Assembly: GCF_023516615.1 (NCBI RefSeq)
Contig: NZ_JAMGBF010000008.1
Coordinates: forward strand, 1-64,000
Direction of reading: 5' to 3'
Length of the DNA: 64,000 nucleotides
Origin: Streptomyces panaciradicis
GTDB lineage: Bacteria; Actinomycetota; Actinomycetes; Streptomycetales; Streptomycetaceae
Below the pieces are notes generated by a model. That model saw nothing but the letters and a program-made list of their open reading frames with translations. It had not been told where the DNA came from and did not search any database. A program made the translations under genes and the position numbers. This document shows positions 43,510-52,368 of this stretch, one piece after another; positions within the stretch are counted from its first letter, which is position 1, and every line of letters starts with the position of its first letter.

Positions 43510-44898
43510 GTGAGCACACGACCCCCCACCCCGTCCCGCCGCGCCCTGCTGCGCGCGATGGCCGCCCTGCCCGCCTCGGCGCTCGTCCTGGGCGAACTCC
43601 CCGGCCTGCTCGGAACGGCGGCCGCCGCCGCACCCCCGAGCGGCTCGGCCACCCGCTACACCATCGTGCCGTTCCTCGACAGCGACGACGGCACGGTGAA
43701 CGTCTACGAGTCCGACGATGCCACCGACTTCCGCCTCGTGCGGTCCTCCGCCTACACCCCGCCCGCCAACCGCATCCGCGACGCGAGCGTCTTCAAGCAC
43801 ACCGACGGCTCCTACTACCTGACGTACACCACGCACACGTGGCAGGACGTCAGCACCACGATCGGCTTCGCGCGCAGCTCCGACCGGGTCAACTGGACCT
43901 TCCTGTACGACTACACGGTGCCGATCGCCAACCTGTCCCGGGCCTGGGCACCGGAGTGGTTCGTCGACGGCGACGGCAGCGTGAACGTCATCGTGTCCTG
44001 CTCGACGGCCGACAACGAGTGGATCTTCACGCCGTACGTCATGAAGGCGACCGACTCCGGCCTGACCGCGTGGAGTTCACCCACCGCACTGTCGGGGATC
44101 GGCGCCAATCACATCGACACGTACATCGTGCGGATCGGCACCACCTACCACGCGTTCACGAAGAACGAGACGGCCAAGTACATCGAGTACGGCACGGCGT
44201 CGAGCCTCACCGGCCCGTACACGATCTCGAAGACCGGCGACTGGGCCGGCTGGGGCAGCTACCGCGAGGGCCCGTCGGTCGTCCGGCTCGACAACGGCGC
44301 CTGGCGGATCTTCTTCGACGGCTACGGAGACGGCACCTACTACTACAGCGACAGCCGCGACACGTTCGCGACCTGGACCGCCCCCAAGGCGCTGCCGGTC
44401 ATCTCCGGGACGGCACGCCACTTCACGGTCGTCAAGGAGACCGTGCCGGGCGGCGTGACCCTCCCGGCCAACGTCTCGCGCTCGTTCCGGTCCGCCAACT
44501 ACACCACCCGGTACTGGCAGGAGCAGTCGTCCCTGCTGAACCTCCCGGTGGTGACCGGCTCCAGCACGACCGCGGCGAAGCAGGCGTCGTCCTTCACGGT
44601 CGTCCCCGGCCTGGCCGACTCGGGCGCCTTCTCCTTCCGTGACGCGTCCGGCAACTACCTGCGCCACTACGACTTCCGCGGCCGGTTCGACGCCGATGAC
44701 GGCACGTCGACGTTCGCCGAGGACGCCACCTTCGTCGCCAGGACGGGCGCGGCGACCGGCTCGGTGAGATTCGAGTCGTACAACTATCCCGGCCACTACC
44801 TGCGGCACTACGACTACCAGCTGCGGCTCGACGTCACCGACGGCACGGACCTCTTCCGGCAGGACAGCTCGTTCGTGCCGGTGAGCGCCTGGGCCTGA
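43510..44898 (+). CDS. Exported arabinofuranosidase, GH43-like catalytic domain with AbfB (CBM42) domain
   Basis: The 462-residue protein has a Tat-type signal peptide (S-R-R-A-L-L-R-A-M with a hydrophobic stretch). The middle (~45-315) is a five-bladed propeller-like GH43 fold. The last ~140 residues contain the repeated AbfB signature GNYLRHYDFRGRFDADDGT and GHYLRHYDYQLRLD, a CBM42 that binds arabinose side chains. It is predicted to release arabinose from arabinan or arabinoxylan outside the cell. GTG start with AAGGAG six bases upstream. Catalytic acids were not assigned by position. Confidence 0.85.
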   Translation: MSTRPPTPSRRALLRAMAALPASALVLGELPGLLGTAAAAAPPSGSATRYTIVPFLDSDDGTVNVYESDDATDFRLVRSSAYTPPANRIRDASVFKHTDGSYYLTYTTHTWQDVSTTIGFARSSDRVNWTFLYDYTVPIANLSRAWAPEWFVDGDGSVNVIVSCSTADNEWIFTPYVMKATDSGLTAWSSPTALSGIGANHIDTYIVRIGTTYHAFTKNETAKYIEYGTASSLTGPYTISKTGDWAGWGSYREGPSVVRLDNGAWRIFFDGYGDGTYYYSDSRDTFATWTAPKALPVISGTARHFTVVKETVPGGVTLPANVSRSFRSANYTTRYWQEQSSLLNLPVVTGSSTTAAKQASSFTVVPGLADSGAFSFRDASGNYLRHYDFRGRFDADDGTSTFAEDATFVARTGAATGSVRFESYNYPGHYLRHYDYQLRLDVTDGTDLFRQDSSFVPVSAWA

Positions 44899-45005
44899 GG
44901 ACGGCGGGCCGGAGCTACTTCCGTGGGTGTACGTGCGCACACGCCCGTGGGTGGATGATCTCGGGCCCGGGGCGGGCGATCCTGTGACCGGAGAGACCGG
45001 GCAGA

Positions 45006-46067
45006 ATGGAAGATCACGTGGACACCCACCCCGAGACCGGGCCGACCGAGCCCCCGCAGGCGGATGCCGGCGCCGTGCCCCGCGCCACCCTGCGGCTCGG
45101 ACGGTGGACGCGGCGCGCGGTGCTCGTCCTGTCGGTGCTGCTGCTGGTCGTCACCACGGCTTCCCTGACCTACAACGCGTGCACCGCGGGACGTGCCGCG
45201 CCGCCCGCCGGGCTGCGGTACGTCCAGGCGGCCGACATCCGCACCCGGTACCGGCAATGGGGGACGGCCGGCTCGCCCGTCGTGCTCGTGCACGGCGCCT
45301 TCGAGCAGGCCGACACCTGGTCGCGGCTCGCACCGCTGCTCGCACGCGACCACCGGGTCTACGCACTGGATCTGACCGGGGACGGCTACAGCCGGCGCCG
45401 CGGCCCCTACACCGTCGACCACTTCGCCCGGCAGCTGCTGGGCTTCCTCGGCGCCCTGCACCTCGGTGGACCGGGCGAGCGTCCCCTGCTGGTGGGTCAT
45501 TCGAGCGGGGCCGCGGTCGTCACGGAGGCGGCGCTGCGTGCCCCGGGGCGGATCGGGAGCGTGATGCTGCTCGACGGGGACGCCCTCGACACCGGGGCCG
45601 GACCGCCGCCCGCCCTCAAGTACCTCCTGATCGACCCCTACCGCACCAGCCTGCTGCGCCTCGGCCTGAGCACCGACCGGCTGATCCGCGCGGTGTACGA
45701 CGCCCAGTGCGGACCGGCCTGCCCGCGCCTGAACGCCGCCGGAGTGGACGAGTGGCGGCGGCCGCTGCGGGTACCGGGCGCCGAGACGGCGCTGTGGGAC
45801 ATGCTCGGCGAGGGCGTACCCGGCCTCCCGGCGAGCCGGGTCGCCCGCCTGGCGGCCGTCCGCATCCCCAAGTCCGTGGTGTTCGGCGCGCACGACGACG
45901 TGTTCGGCAAGGGGACCCCGCAGGAGACCGCCCGGCGCATCGGCGCACCACCGCCCACCCTCGTCCCCGGTGCCCGCCATCTGACCATGATCTCCAGCCC
46001 GCACCAGGTCGCGGCCGCCGTGGAATCCCTCGCGCGTGCCGGGACGGAGGCTCCTCGTCGAGGGTGA
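45006..46067 (+). CDS. Membrane-anchored alpha/beta hydrolase
   Basis: The 353-residue protein has one N-terminal hydrophobic helix (~38-58), preceded by an acidic region, then an alpha/beta hydrolase domain. The motif VVLVHGAFEQADTW is the oxyanion loop and LLVGHSSGAAVVTEAAL holds the nucleophile Ser near 170. HDDVFG near residue 300 and ARHLTM supply Asp and His. The hydrolase domain should be extracytoplasmic. The ATG at 45006 is used; a GTG at 45018 is an alternative. It lies between two arabinan genes but its substrate is unknown. Confidence 0.83.
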   Translation: MEDHVDTHPETGPTEPPQADAGAVPRATLRLGRWTRRAVLVLSVLLLVVTTASLTYNACTAGRAAPPAGLRYVQAADIRTRYRQWGTAGSPVVLVHGAFEQADTWSRLAPLLARDHRVYALDLTGDGYSRRRGPYTVDHFARQLLGFLGALHLGGPGERPLLVGHSSGAAVVTEAALRAPGRIGSVMLLDGDALDTGAGPPPALKYLLIDPYRTSLLRLGLSTDRLIRAVYDAQCGPACPRLNAAGVDEWRRPLRVPGAETALWDMLGEGVPGLPASRVARLAAVRIPKSVVFGAHDDVFGKGTPQETARRIGAPPPTLVPGARHLTMISSPHQVAAAVESLARAGTEAPRRG

Positions 46068-46133
46068 CGGCACCCGCCACCAGGTTCGTCCCGGGCTCCG
46101 CGGCCGGCCCGAAGCATTGCCGTACGAGGGGTG

Positions 46134-46196
46134 TTGACGGTCCGAGGGAACACCCTAAGATCCCTGCTGCTCGAAGTACCGACCACTGTACGAAAT
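46134..46196 (+). promoter_or_regulatory. Promoter and shared motif of the GH51 gene
   Basis: TTGACG (46134-46139) and TAAGAT (46156-46161) are 16 bases apart. Downstream, TGTACGAAAT (46187-46196) differs by one base from the motif upstream of the GH43 gene. Both lie between promoter and start codon, where a repressor could act. Confidence 0.55.
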
Positions 46197-46228
46197 GTCG
46201 AACGGTCTGTCGCCAAGGAAAGAGCCGC

Positions 46229-48853
46229 ATGTCTTCAGAAGCCGGAGTGCCCCGCAGAACCGTCCTCACCGTCCTGGGGGCCGCGTCCGCCGCCTCCCTC
46301 GCCGGGACCTTCGCCGCCGCCCCCGCCGGGGCCGCCGAACTCACCGGCACCACCGCGAGCGCCGCGTCCGCCGGCCTCCCCGCCGCTGCCGCCCACTGGA
46401 CCTTCGACGAGGGTTCCGGCACCTCCGCCGCCGACTCGTCGGGCAACGGCCGTACCGCCACGCTCCAGGGCGCTGCCGGCTGGGACACCGGCAAGACCGG
46501 CCCCCACAGTCTGAGCCTCACCGCGGGCGGCAACGCCACCGCCTCCGGGCCGGCCCTCGACACCTCCCGGGCGTTCTCGGTGGGCGCCTGGGTCAACCTC
46601 GCCCAACTCGGCGGCTACCAGACCGCCGTGAGCATCGACGGCAAGGTCGTCAGCTCCTTCTACCTGGGGCTGCGGGACGACACCGGCACCTTCGCCTTCG
46701 CCCGGCTCGACTCCGACGCCACCCAGAACGCCGCGGTCGCGGCCGCCGCCTCGGCGCCCACCACCGGCACCTGGACCCACCTGACCGGCGTCAGCGACCC
46801 CGCCGCCGGCGTCATCCGCCTCTACGTCGACGGCGTACTGGATGGCGAGACCGCCTACACCGCGGGCTGGGCCGGCAGCGGCGACACCGCCGTCGGCCGG
46901 GCCCTCTACGGCGGCGGCCACGTCGACCAGTGGCACGGCCTGATCGACGACGTGCAGCTGTTCCCGGCCGCCCTGACCGCCGAGCAGGTGGCGGCGCTCG
47001 CCGGAGTGCCCGTGGAGAACACGACGCCGCTGCTCAGCGTCGACGTCGGCAACCCCGCGCACGCCGTCTCCCCGATCCTGCCCGGTCTGATGTTCGAGGA
47101 CATCAACCACTCCGGCGAGGGCGGCATCTACGCCGAACTGGTGCAGAACCGCTCGATGATGGCCGACGACACCGCACCCGTCCACTGGTCCGCCGTCGGC
47201 GGAACCACCCTCTCGCTGGACACCACCACCCCGCTCAACGCCGCCCTCGACCGCTCCCTGAAGGTCGTCCTGCCGGGCGGCACGGGCGCCGGACAGCGCG
47301 CCGGCGTCGCCAACGACGGCTTCTGGGGCATCCCGGTGCGACCCCGCACCACCTACACCGCGCGGCTGTTCGCCAAGGCCTCGCGGCGCATCGGGCCGCT
47401 CACCGTCGCCATTGAGTCGGCGGACGGCGCGACGGTGTACGCCTCCGCCCACGTGCCCCACATCGGCACCGCCTTCACCGGCCGCCCGCTCGAACTGACC
47501 CTGCGCACCGGTCCGGGCGCGCCCGTGACGGGCGACGCCAGGCTGACCGTCACCACGGCCGACCCCAAGGCCGCGGGCGAGACGCTGTGGCTCCAGCACG
47601 TGTCCCTCTTCCCGCCCACCTACCGCAACCGGCCCAACGGCCTGCGCATCGACCTGATGGAGAAACTGGCCGCCCTGAAGCCGAAGTTCCTGCGCTTCCC
47701 CGGCGGGAACTTCCTCGAGGGCAACACGATCGCGACCCGGTTCGACTGGAAGACCACCATCGGCCCGGTCTGGGAGCGCCCCGGCCACATGGACGACGCC
47801 TGGGGCTACTGGTCCACGGACGGCCTCGGACTCCTCGAGTACCTCCAGTGGACCGAGGACCTGCGCGCACAGCCCGTCCTCGCCGTCTTCGCCGGCTACT
47901 CGCTCAGGGGTGAGCACGTCACCGGCGACGCGCTGAAGCCGTTCGTCCAGGACGCGCTCGACGAGATCGAGTACGTCACCGGCCCGGTCACCAGCAAGTG
48001 GGGCGCGCGCCGAGCGGCCGACGGCCATCCGGAGCCGTTCCCGCTGGAGTTCGTGGAGATCGGCAACGAGGACTGGTTCGACACCTCGGGTTCGTACGAC
48101 GAGCGCTTCGCGGCCTTCCACGACGCGATCAAGGCGAAGTACCCGCACCTGAAGCTGATCGCCACGACGACCGTGCACAGCCGCACACCGGACCTGATCG
48201 ACGAGCACTACTACCTCGCGCCGTCCGCCGCCCAGGCCTCCACGCACAAGTACGACAACCGGGACCGCGGTTCGACGAAGGTGTTCGTGGGGGAGTGGGC
48301 CGCGCAGGAGGGCCGCCCCACGCCCGACCTCAACGCGGCGCTCGGCGACGCCGCCTGGCTGGCCGGACTGATCCGCAACTCCGACCAGGTCCTCATGGAG
48401 TGCTACGCGCCGCTCTTCTCACACGTCAAGAACAACGTGTGGGCCACCAACCTGATCGCCTACGACAACCTCGACAGCTATGTGTCGCCCAGCTACTGGG
48501 CACAGCAGATGCTGACGAGCAGGCTCGGGAAGACGGTGCTGCCGGCCACCGCGCGGGCGCTGCCGGGCCTGGCCACCGTGGCCACCCGCTCCGGTGACCG
48601 CGTCTACCTCGCGGTCGTCAACTCCGGTGCGGAGAAGCTGAGGGTGCCGGTCGAACTGAAGGGACTGGCCAAGGGGGTCAGGAACCGGGCCACCGCCACG
48701 GTCCTCACGGGCGCCTCGCGCACGGCCACCAACACCCTGACCGCCCCCGACACCCTGGTCCCGAGGACGAGCACCGTCTCCGGCGCGGCCGCGTCCTTCA
48801 CCAGTGTCGTGCCGCCGCTGTCGGTGACCGTTCTGGAGCTCCGCCTGACCTGA
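46229..48853 (+). CDS. Exported alpha-L-arabinofuranosidase, LamG domain plus GH51
   Basis: The 874-residue protein has a signal peptide with twin Arg (PRRTVLTVLGAASAASLAG), a LamG/concanavalin-like domain (~52-220), and a GH51-like region (~225-870). The acid/base is Glu614 in IGNEDWFD and the nucleophile Glu689 in VFVGEWAAQ. PKFLRFPGGNFLEGN, the GH51 barrel motif, is present. It cleaves terminal arabinofuranosyl residues from arabinan. The LamG domain is an added carbohydrate-binding module. AAGGAAAG lies upstream. Confidence 0.9.
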   Translation: MSSEAGVPRRTVLTVLGAASAASLAGTFAAAPAGAAELTGTTASAASAGLPAAAAHWTFDEGSGTSAADSSGNGRTATLQGAAGWDTGKTGPHSLSLTAGGNATASGPALDTSRAFSVGAWVNLAQLGGYQTAVSIDGKVVSSFYLGLRDDTGTFAFARLDSDATQNAAVAAAASAPTTGTWTHLTGVSDPAAGVIRLYVDGVLDGETAYTAGWAGSGDTAVGRALYGGGHVDQWHGLIDDVQLFPAALTAEQVAALAGVPVENTTPLLSVDVGNPAHAVSPILPGLMFEDINHSGEGGIYAELVQNRSMMADDTAPVHWSAVGGTTLSLDTTTPLNAALDRSLKVVLPGGTGAGQRAGVANDGFWGIPVRPRTTYTARLFAKASRRIGPLTVAIESADGATVYASAHVPHIGTAFTGRPLELTLRTGPGAPVTGDARLTVTTADPKAAGETLWLQHVSLFPPTYRNRPNGLRIDLMEKLAALKPKFLRFPGGNFLEGNTIATRFDWKTTIGPVWERPGHMDDAWGYWSTDGLGLLEYLQWTEDLRAQPVLAVFAGYSLRGEHVTGDALKPFVQDALDEIEYVTGPVTSKWGARRAADGHPEPFPLEFVEIGNEDWFDTSGSYDERFAAFHDAIKAKYPHLKLIATTTVHSRTPDLIDEHYYLAPSAAQASTHKYDNRDRGSTKVFVGEWAAQEGRPTPDLNAALGDAAWLAGLIRNSDQVLMECYAPLFSHVKNNVWATNLIAYDNLDSYVSPSYWAQQMLTSRLGKTVLPATARALPGLATVATRSGDRVYLAVVNSGAEKLRVPVELKGLAKGVRNRATATVLTGASRTATNTLTAPDTLVPRTSTVSGAAASFTSVVPPLSVTVLELRLT

Positions 48854-48865
48854 TCGCACCCGGGG

Positions 48866-49888
48866 CTAGAGCGGTGCGGGGGAGGAGGCCCCCGCGATGA
48901 GGAGACGGGGCGTGCCCGTGCCGTCCGCGGGCACGCTCCACAGGTCGCTGGTGCCGACCTTCCCCTGGCTGGGAAGCGCGTAGGCGATGGTGTGGTCGTC
49001 CAGCCAGGTGGCCTGGTCGTCGACGCTGTGGCGCTCGGCCAGCGGTGTCTCCTTGAGCGTCCTGAGGTCGAGGACGTACTCGTGCCACAGGTCGGTCCGC
49101 GAAAGGATCCGCTTCTTGAAGGCGACGCGGGTGCCGTCGGGGGAGAGCGAGGGGCACTCCACGTTCTCGACGAGCGTCGTCACCGTCCGCCGGGACATCG
49201 AACCCCGCACCAGGTACGTCTTGTTGCCGGTGTTGAGGGTGGCGTAGAAGGTGTCGTCGTCGGCGGCGAAGGTGACACCCCAGAAGTTGATGTCCGAGGC
49301 GTGGTAGGGCTTGCCGTCCCTGACGACGGAGAACGTCTCCAGGCTCGGGGTCAGCTTCATGGTGCGGGTGTCCAGGACCGAGGTGCGGGTGGAGAAGAAC
49401 GCCGAGGAATAGGACTCGCCGGAGACGAACACGGTCCAGGCGGCGAAGCGGCCGCTGGGCGAGACCCGGGCCCGGCTGGGGGTGCCCGCGAGCGCGAAGG
49501 TGTGCCGGGTGCGCAGGTTCGCGTCCAGCAGCAGGGCCCGGTTGCTCTGCTTGAGGACGCCGGTGGTGGACTGGAGGCAGACGCCGGTGCCGGCCGCCGC
49601 GTAGAAGCGCGCGCACTTCAGGTCCGAGGCGGTGCGCCGGCCCTTCGGATCGGCGGAGGCGACGGAGGCGACCGCGGTGCGGTGCGGGCCGGCGGCGCCG
49701 TTGACGAAAACCAGCCGTTTCTTCTGATGGAGCGTCAACTGACCGTCGGCCACCGCGGGTCCGCCCGTCTGTGGCTGGTTCTGGCGGTCCGCGCGGGCGG
49801 CGGCGTGCAGCACCACGCCGGTGCCCACGCCCGCGAGCACCAGGACCGCCGCGACGAGTACGAGCAGGCGGCGGCGCGTCGATGTCAT
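48866..49888 (-). CDS. Membrane-anchored or exported TolB-like beta-propeller protein
   Basis: The 340-residue protein starts with an N-terminal hydrophobic helix (RRRLLVLVAAVLVLAGVGTG), followed by a beta-propeller with TolB-like repeats: ARVSPSGRFAAWTVF, PSLSPDGTRVAFKKR and QATWLDDHTIAYA. Function unknown. The ATG at 49888 has GGGG seven bases upstream; an ATG at 49924 overlapping the MFS stop is the alternative. It forms a same-strand group with the MFS and GT2 genes. Confidence 0.78.
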   Translation of the reverse strand: MTSTRRRLLVLVAAVLVLAGVGTGVVLHAAARADRQNQPQTGGPAVADGQLTLHQKKRLVFVNGAAGPHRTAVASVASADPKGRRTASDLKCARFYAAAGTGVCLQSTTGVLKQSNRALLLDANLRTRHTFALAGTPSRARVSPSGRFAAWTVFVSGESYSSAFFSTRTSVLDTRTMKLTPSLETFSVVRDGKPYHASDINFWGVTFAADDDTFYATLNTGNKTYLVRGSMSRRTVTTLVENVECPSLSPDGTRVAFKKRILSRTDLWHEYVLDLRTLKETPLAERHSVDDQATWLDDHTIAYALPSQGKVGTSDLWSVPADGTGTPRLLIAGASSPAPL

Positions 49889-49920
49889 GTGGATCCCCGT
49901 GGTTCGGTTCGCTGAGGTGG

Positions 49921-51201
49921 TCATCGGGCCTCGTCGGCCGGTCGCAGGACGACGCCGGCGGCGACCGCGCAGCACAGCAGGCCGGCCGCCGAGCCGGCCA
50001 GCGCCGGGCCGGGTCCCCACAGCGTCCAGGCGGCGCCGAAGGCGAGGGAGCAGCAGAATCTGGCCAGCGCCTGGCTGGTGCCGACGATGGCCAGGCCGCT
50101 GGCGCGCAGATGGTCCGGCACGACACCGGCCAGCGCGGCCGGGAGCACGCCGTCGGTGGCCGCGTAGAAGACGCCGTGCAGGGCGAGGACCAGGAAGGGA
50201 AGGGCCGGTGCGGCCGGCGCCCAGAGCAGCAGGGCGTAGCCGGTCAGCAGGACCGCGTGCCCGGCGAGGAACACGGTGCGGCGCCCGATCCGGTCGGCCA
50301 GCGCGCCGACGGGCACGGCCAGCAGCAGGAACACGGCGGCGGTGCCGAGCGGCAGCAGCGGGAACCACTCCTCGGCGATGCCCGCGCGCCGTTGCAGCAG
50401 CAGATAGACGAACGCGTCGCTGACGGTGGTCAGTCCGAGCAGGGCCGCGCACCCGGCGAGCGCCCGCAGCCGGGGCAGCCGCAGCAGCGCCAACGCCTCG
50501 CGGACGCGGACGGGTTGCCGGCCGGCGGTGCCCTCTTCCGGTGCCCCCGGGGCGTCCGGCGCCCGCCGCCTGCCCGGCACGAACAGCACCAGCACCAGTA
50601 CGCCGAGGACGGCGACGCACGCGCTCACGCCGAACACGGCGTCGTAACCGTCGGCCGCCGCGCGCAGGATGAGGAAGGCCGTGAGCGGGCCGAGCAGCGC
50701 GCCGGTGGTGTCCATCGCCCGGTGCACGCCGAAGGCCCGGCCCTGTCTCCCGGCGGGCGTGGACAGCGAGATCATCGCGTCGCGCGGAGCGGTGCGCAGG
50801 CCCTTGCCGGTCCGGTCCAGGGCGAGGACCGTGCCGAGCGCGCCGACGCTGCCGGCGAGCAGCAGCAGCGGCTTGCACAGCGCGGACAGGCCGTAGCCGA
50901 GGCCCGCCATCAGCTTGTGGTTGCGCACCCGGTCGGCGAGGTGCCCGCCGGTGAGCTGGACCAGTGCGCTGACGCCGTTGTAGACGCCGTCGAGGGTGCC
51001 GAAGCCGAGCGGGCTGAAGCCGAGCGTGGTGACGAGGTACAGCGGCAGGACGGCGGTGACCATCTCCGAGGAGATGTCGGTGATCAGGCTGACCGTGCCC
51101 AGGACGAGGACGACCGGGGCGACTCCGGACACCGGTCCGCGTCTTCGGCCCTGGTCGGCGGCGCCCGCCTTCGGGGGCGCGGAGCGATCGGTGAGGTACA
51201 A
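49921..51201 (-). CDS. Major facilitator superfamily transporter
   Basis: The 426-residue protein has twelve hydrophobic helices with the MFS loop 2-3 motif GGHLADRVRNHKLMAGLG and the later ADRIGRRTVFLAGH motif. The opening VSLITDISSEMVTAVLPLYL is typical of the drug or sugar efflux group seen in Streptomyces. The TTG at 51201 is the start because AGGAG lies seven bases upstream. Substrate unknown. Confidence 0.87.
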   Translation of the reverse strand: MYLTDRSAPPKAGAADQGRRRGPVSGVAPVVLVLGTVSLITDISSEMVTAVLPLYLVTTLGFSPLGFGTLDGVYNGVSALVQLTGGHLADRVRNHKLMAGLGYGLSALCKPLLLLAGSVGALGTVLALDRTGKGLRTAPRDAMISLSTPAGRQGRAFGVHRAMDTTGALLGPLTAFLILRAAADGYDAVFGVSACVAVLGVLVLVLFVPGRRRAPDAPGAPEEGTAGRQPVRVREALALLRLPRLRALAGCAALLGLTTVSDAFVYLLLQRRAGIAEEWFPLLPLGTAAVFLLLAVPVGALADRIGRRTVFLAGHAVLLTGYALLLWAPAAPALPFLVLALHGVFYAATDGVLPAALAGVVPDHLRASGLAIVGTSQALARFCCSLAFGAAWTLWGPGPALAGSAAGLLCCAVAAGVVLRPADEAR

Positions 51202-51231
51202 GTGGTGGCTCCTGGTACGACGGTCGTGCGA

Positions 51232-52083
51232 TCAGTTCTGCCGGCTGCTCTCGTCCCGCAGCCAGGTGCCGAAGTCCTGGGCGTGGATGGCCTTTCGGGA
51301 CGCCCGCCGGGCGGTGAGCGCCGCCGCGACGAAGACCACGACGCTCGGCAGGAGCCCCGGTCTCTCGCGGACGATGGCCTTCAGATCCGCCTTGCTCGTG
51401 CGCGCCGAGGCCTCCTGCGGTCCCCGATGCTGCTCCACCTGGGCGGTGGAGACCGCCGCCCGGATCCGCCGCCTGATCAGATCCGGCCAGGTGCGCGGCG
51501 GCCGGATCACGACACCGGCGGCGTCGACCACCCGCCGTTCCGGCGCGCTGAACGCCAGGGACGCGGCCAGGTCGTCCGCCATCAGCGGGGGCAGCGCGGC
51601 GATCCGCGCGTGCCCGGCCTTGGAGACGGCGATGACCCCCCGCCCGAACAACCCCTCGCGGACGGCGGGCAGTCGCTGCCACACCCGGTAGTAGGCGCGC
51701 ACCCGCCAGGCGCAGCCGGCGAGCGGAATGCGCCGTTCCGGAGCGGTGGCGAGGATGCCCGAGGTCTCGTCCTCCAGCGGCTCGGTCAGTGTCCGCACGT
51801 CGGCGCCGGTGATCACGACGTCGGCGTCCACGTAGACGCGCGGGAAGCCGCGCGCGTGGTCGTCACCTGCGCGCAGAGCGGCGTGCTTGGACGGCACGGG
51901 GATCTCCACCACCCGCACTCGCGGGCCCCGGGCGGCCGCGACGCTCGCGGTGTCGTCCGTGCAGCCGTTGCACACGACCACGATGTCCGGGGCGTCGTCG
52001 GAGAGGGAATCGGCCAACAGTGCGTCGAGGAGTCTGCCGAGGACAGGCGCCTCATTGTGGGCCGGGATCACGATGCTCGTCAC
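51232..52083 (-). CDS. Family 2 glycosyltransferase
   Basis: The 283-residue GT2 starts TSIVIPAHNEAPVLGRLLDA, with the nucleotide-sugar site VVCNGCTDDTASVA and the metal-binding VYVDADVVI (DxD). No signal peptide; hydrophobic residues near the C-terminus (LPSVVVFVAAALTARR) could associate with the membrane. GTG start without an obvious ribosome site. Its position beside the exopolysaccharide locus suggests a role there, though it is transcribed away from it. Confidence 0.83.
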   Translation of the reverse strand: MTSIVIPAHNEAPVLGRLLDALLADSLSDDAPDIVVVCNGCTDDTASVAAARGPRVRVVEIPVPSKHAALRAGDDHARGFPRVYVDADVVITGADVRTLTEPLEDETSGILATAPERRIPLAGCAWRVRAYYRVWQRLPAVREGLFGRGVIAVSKAGHARIAALPPLMADDLAASLAFSAPERRVVDAAGVVIRPPRTWPDLIRRRIRAAVSTAQVEQHRGPQEASARTSKADLKAIVRERPGLLPSVVVFVAAALTARRASRKAIHAQDFGTWLRDESSRQN

Positions 52084-52159
52084 GCGGGCAGTATGCCGCC
52101 GGTGTCACTATTGCGACATGTGTTTCGTCCAACTGTTCCCGACACTGCGCCGCGTGGTC

Positions 52160-52332
52160 TAGATTGATGGCCGCCGGACCGGTTTGGGTGGGGAACTTGT
52201 TCTTGACTGCATGTCACGGTACGGCTGAGTGACACGTTTTGATCAATCAGTAGCCAGCATGCTGGGTGCATGAGGCGGTTGGGGAACCGCCGAAGCTCCC
52301 ATCGCTTTCCAGCGCCCTCTCTTCGAGGGTGC
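52160..52332 (+). promoter_or_regulatory. Structured 5' leader of the exopolysaccharide genes
   Basis: A TAGATT -10-like box lies at 52160-52165. Downstream are the palindrome CCAGCATGCTGG (52254-52265), a perfect 7-bp hairpin GGCGGTT/AACCGCC with GGGG loop (52274-52291), and an 8-bp hairpin (52312-52319 with 52325-52332, one G-T pair). TGTCAC-N11-GTGACA occurs at 52212-52234. It may be a regulatory leader. No known riboswitch motif was recognised. Confidence 0.5.
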
Positions 52333-52368
52333 TTCGGTCAGGGGTACCGCGCATGTGGTGGGGGGCGC

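Noticed and set aside
52203..52234. -35/-10 pair around TTGACT and a BldD or CRP-type site at TGTCAC...GTGACA
   Set aside because: The matching -10 sequence is poor and the half-site spacing (11) does not fit the consensus of either regulator.
52160..52368. Known c-di-GMP (GEMM), c-di-AMP (ydaO) or cobalamin riboswitch in the exopolysaccharide leader
   Set aside because: The conserved cores of these elements are not present; only generic hairpins were seen.
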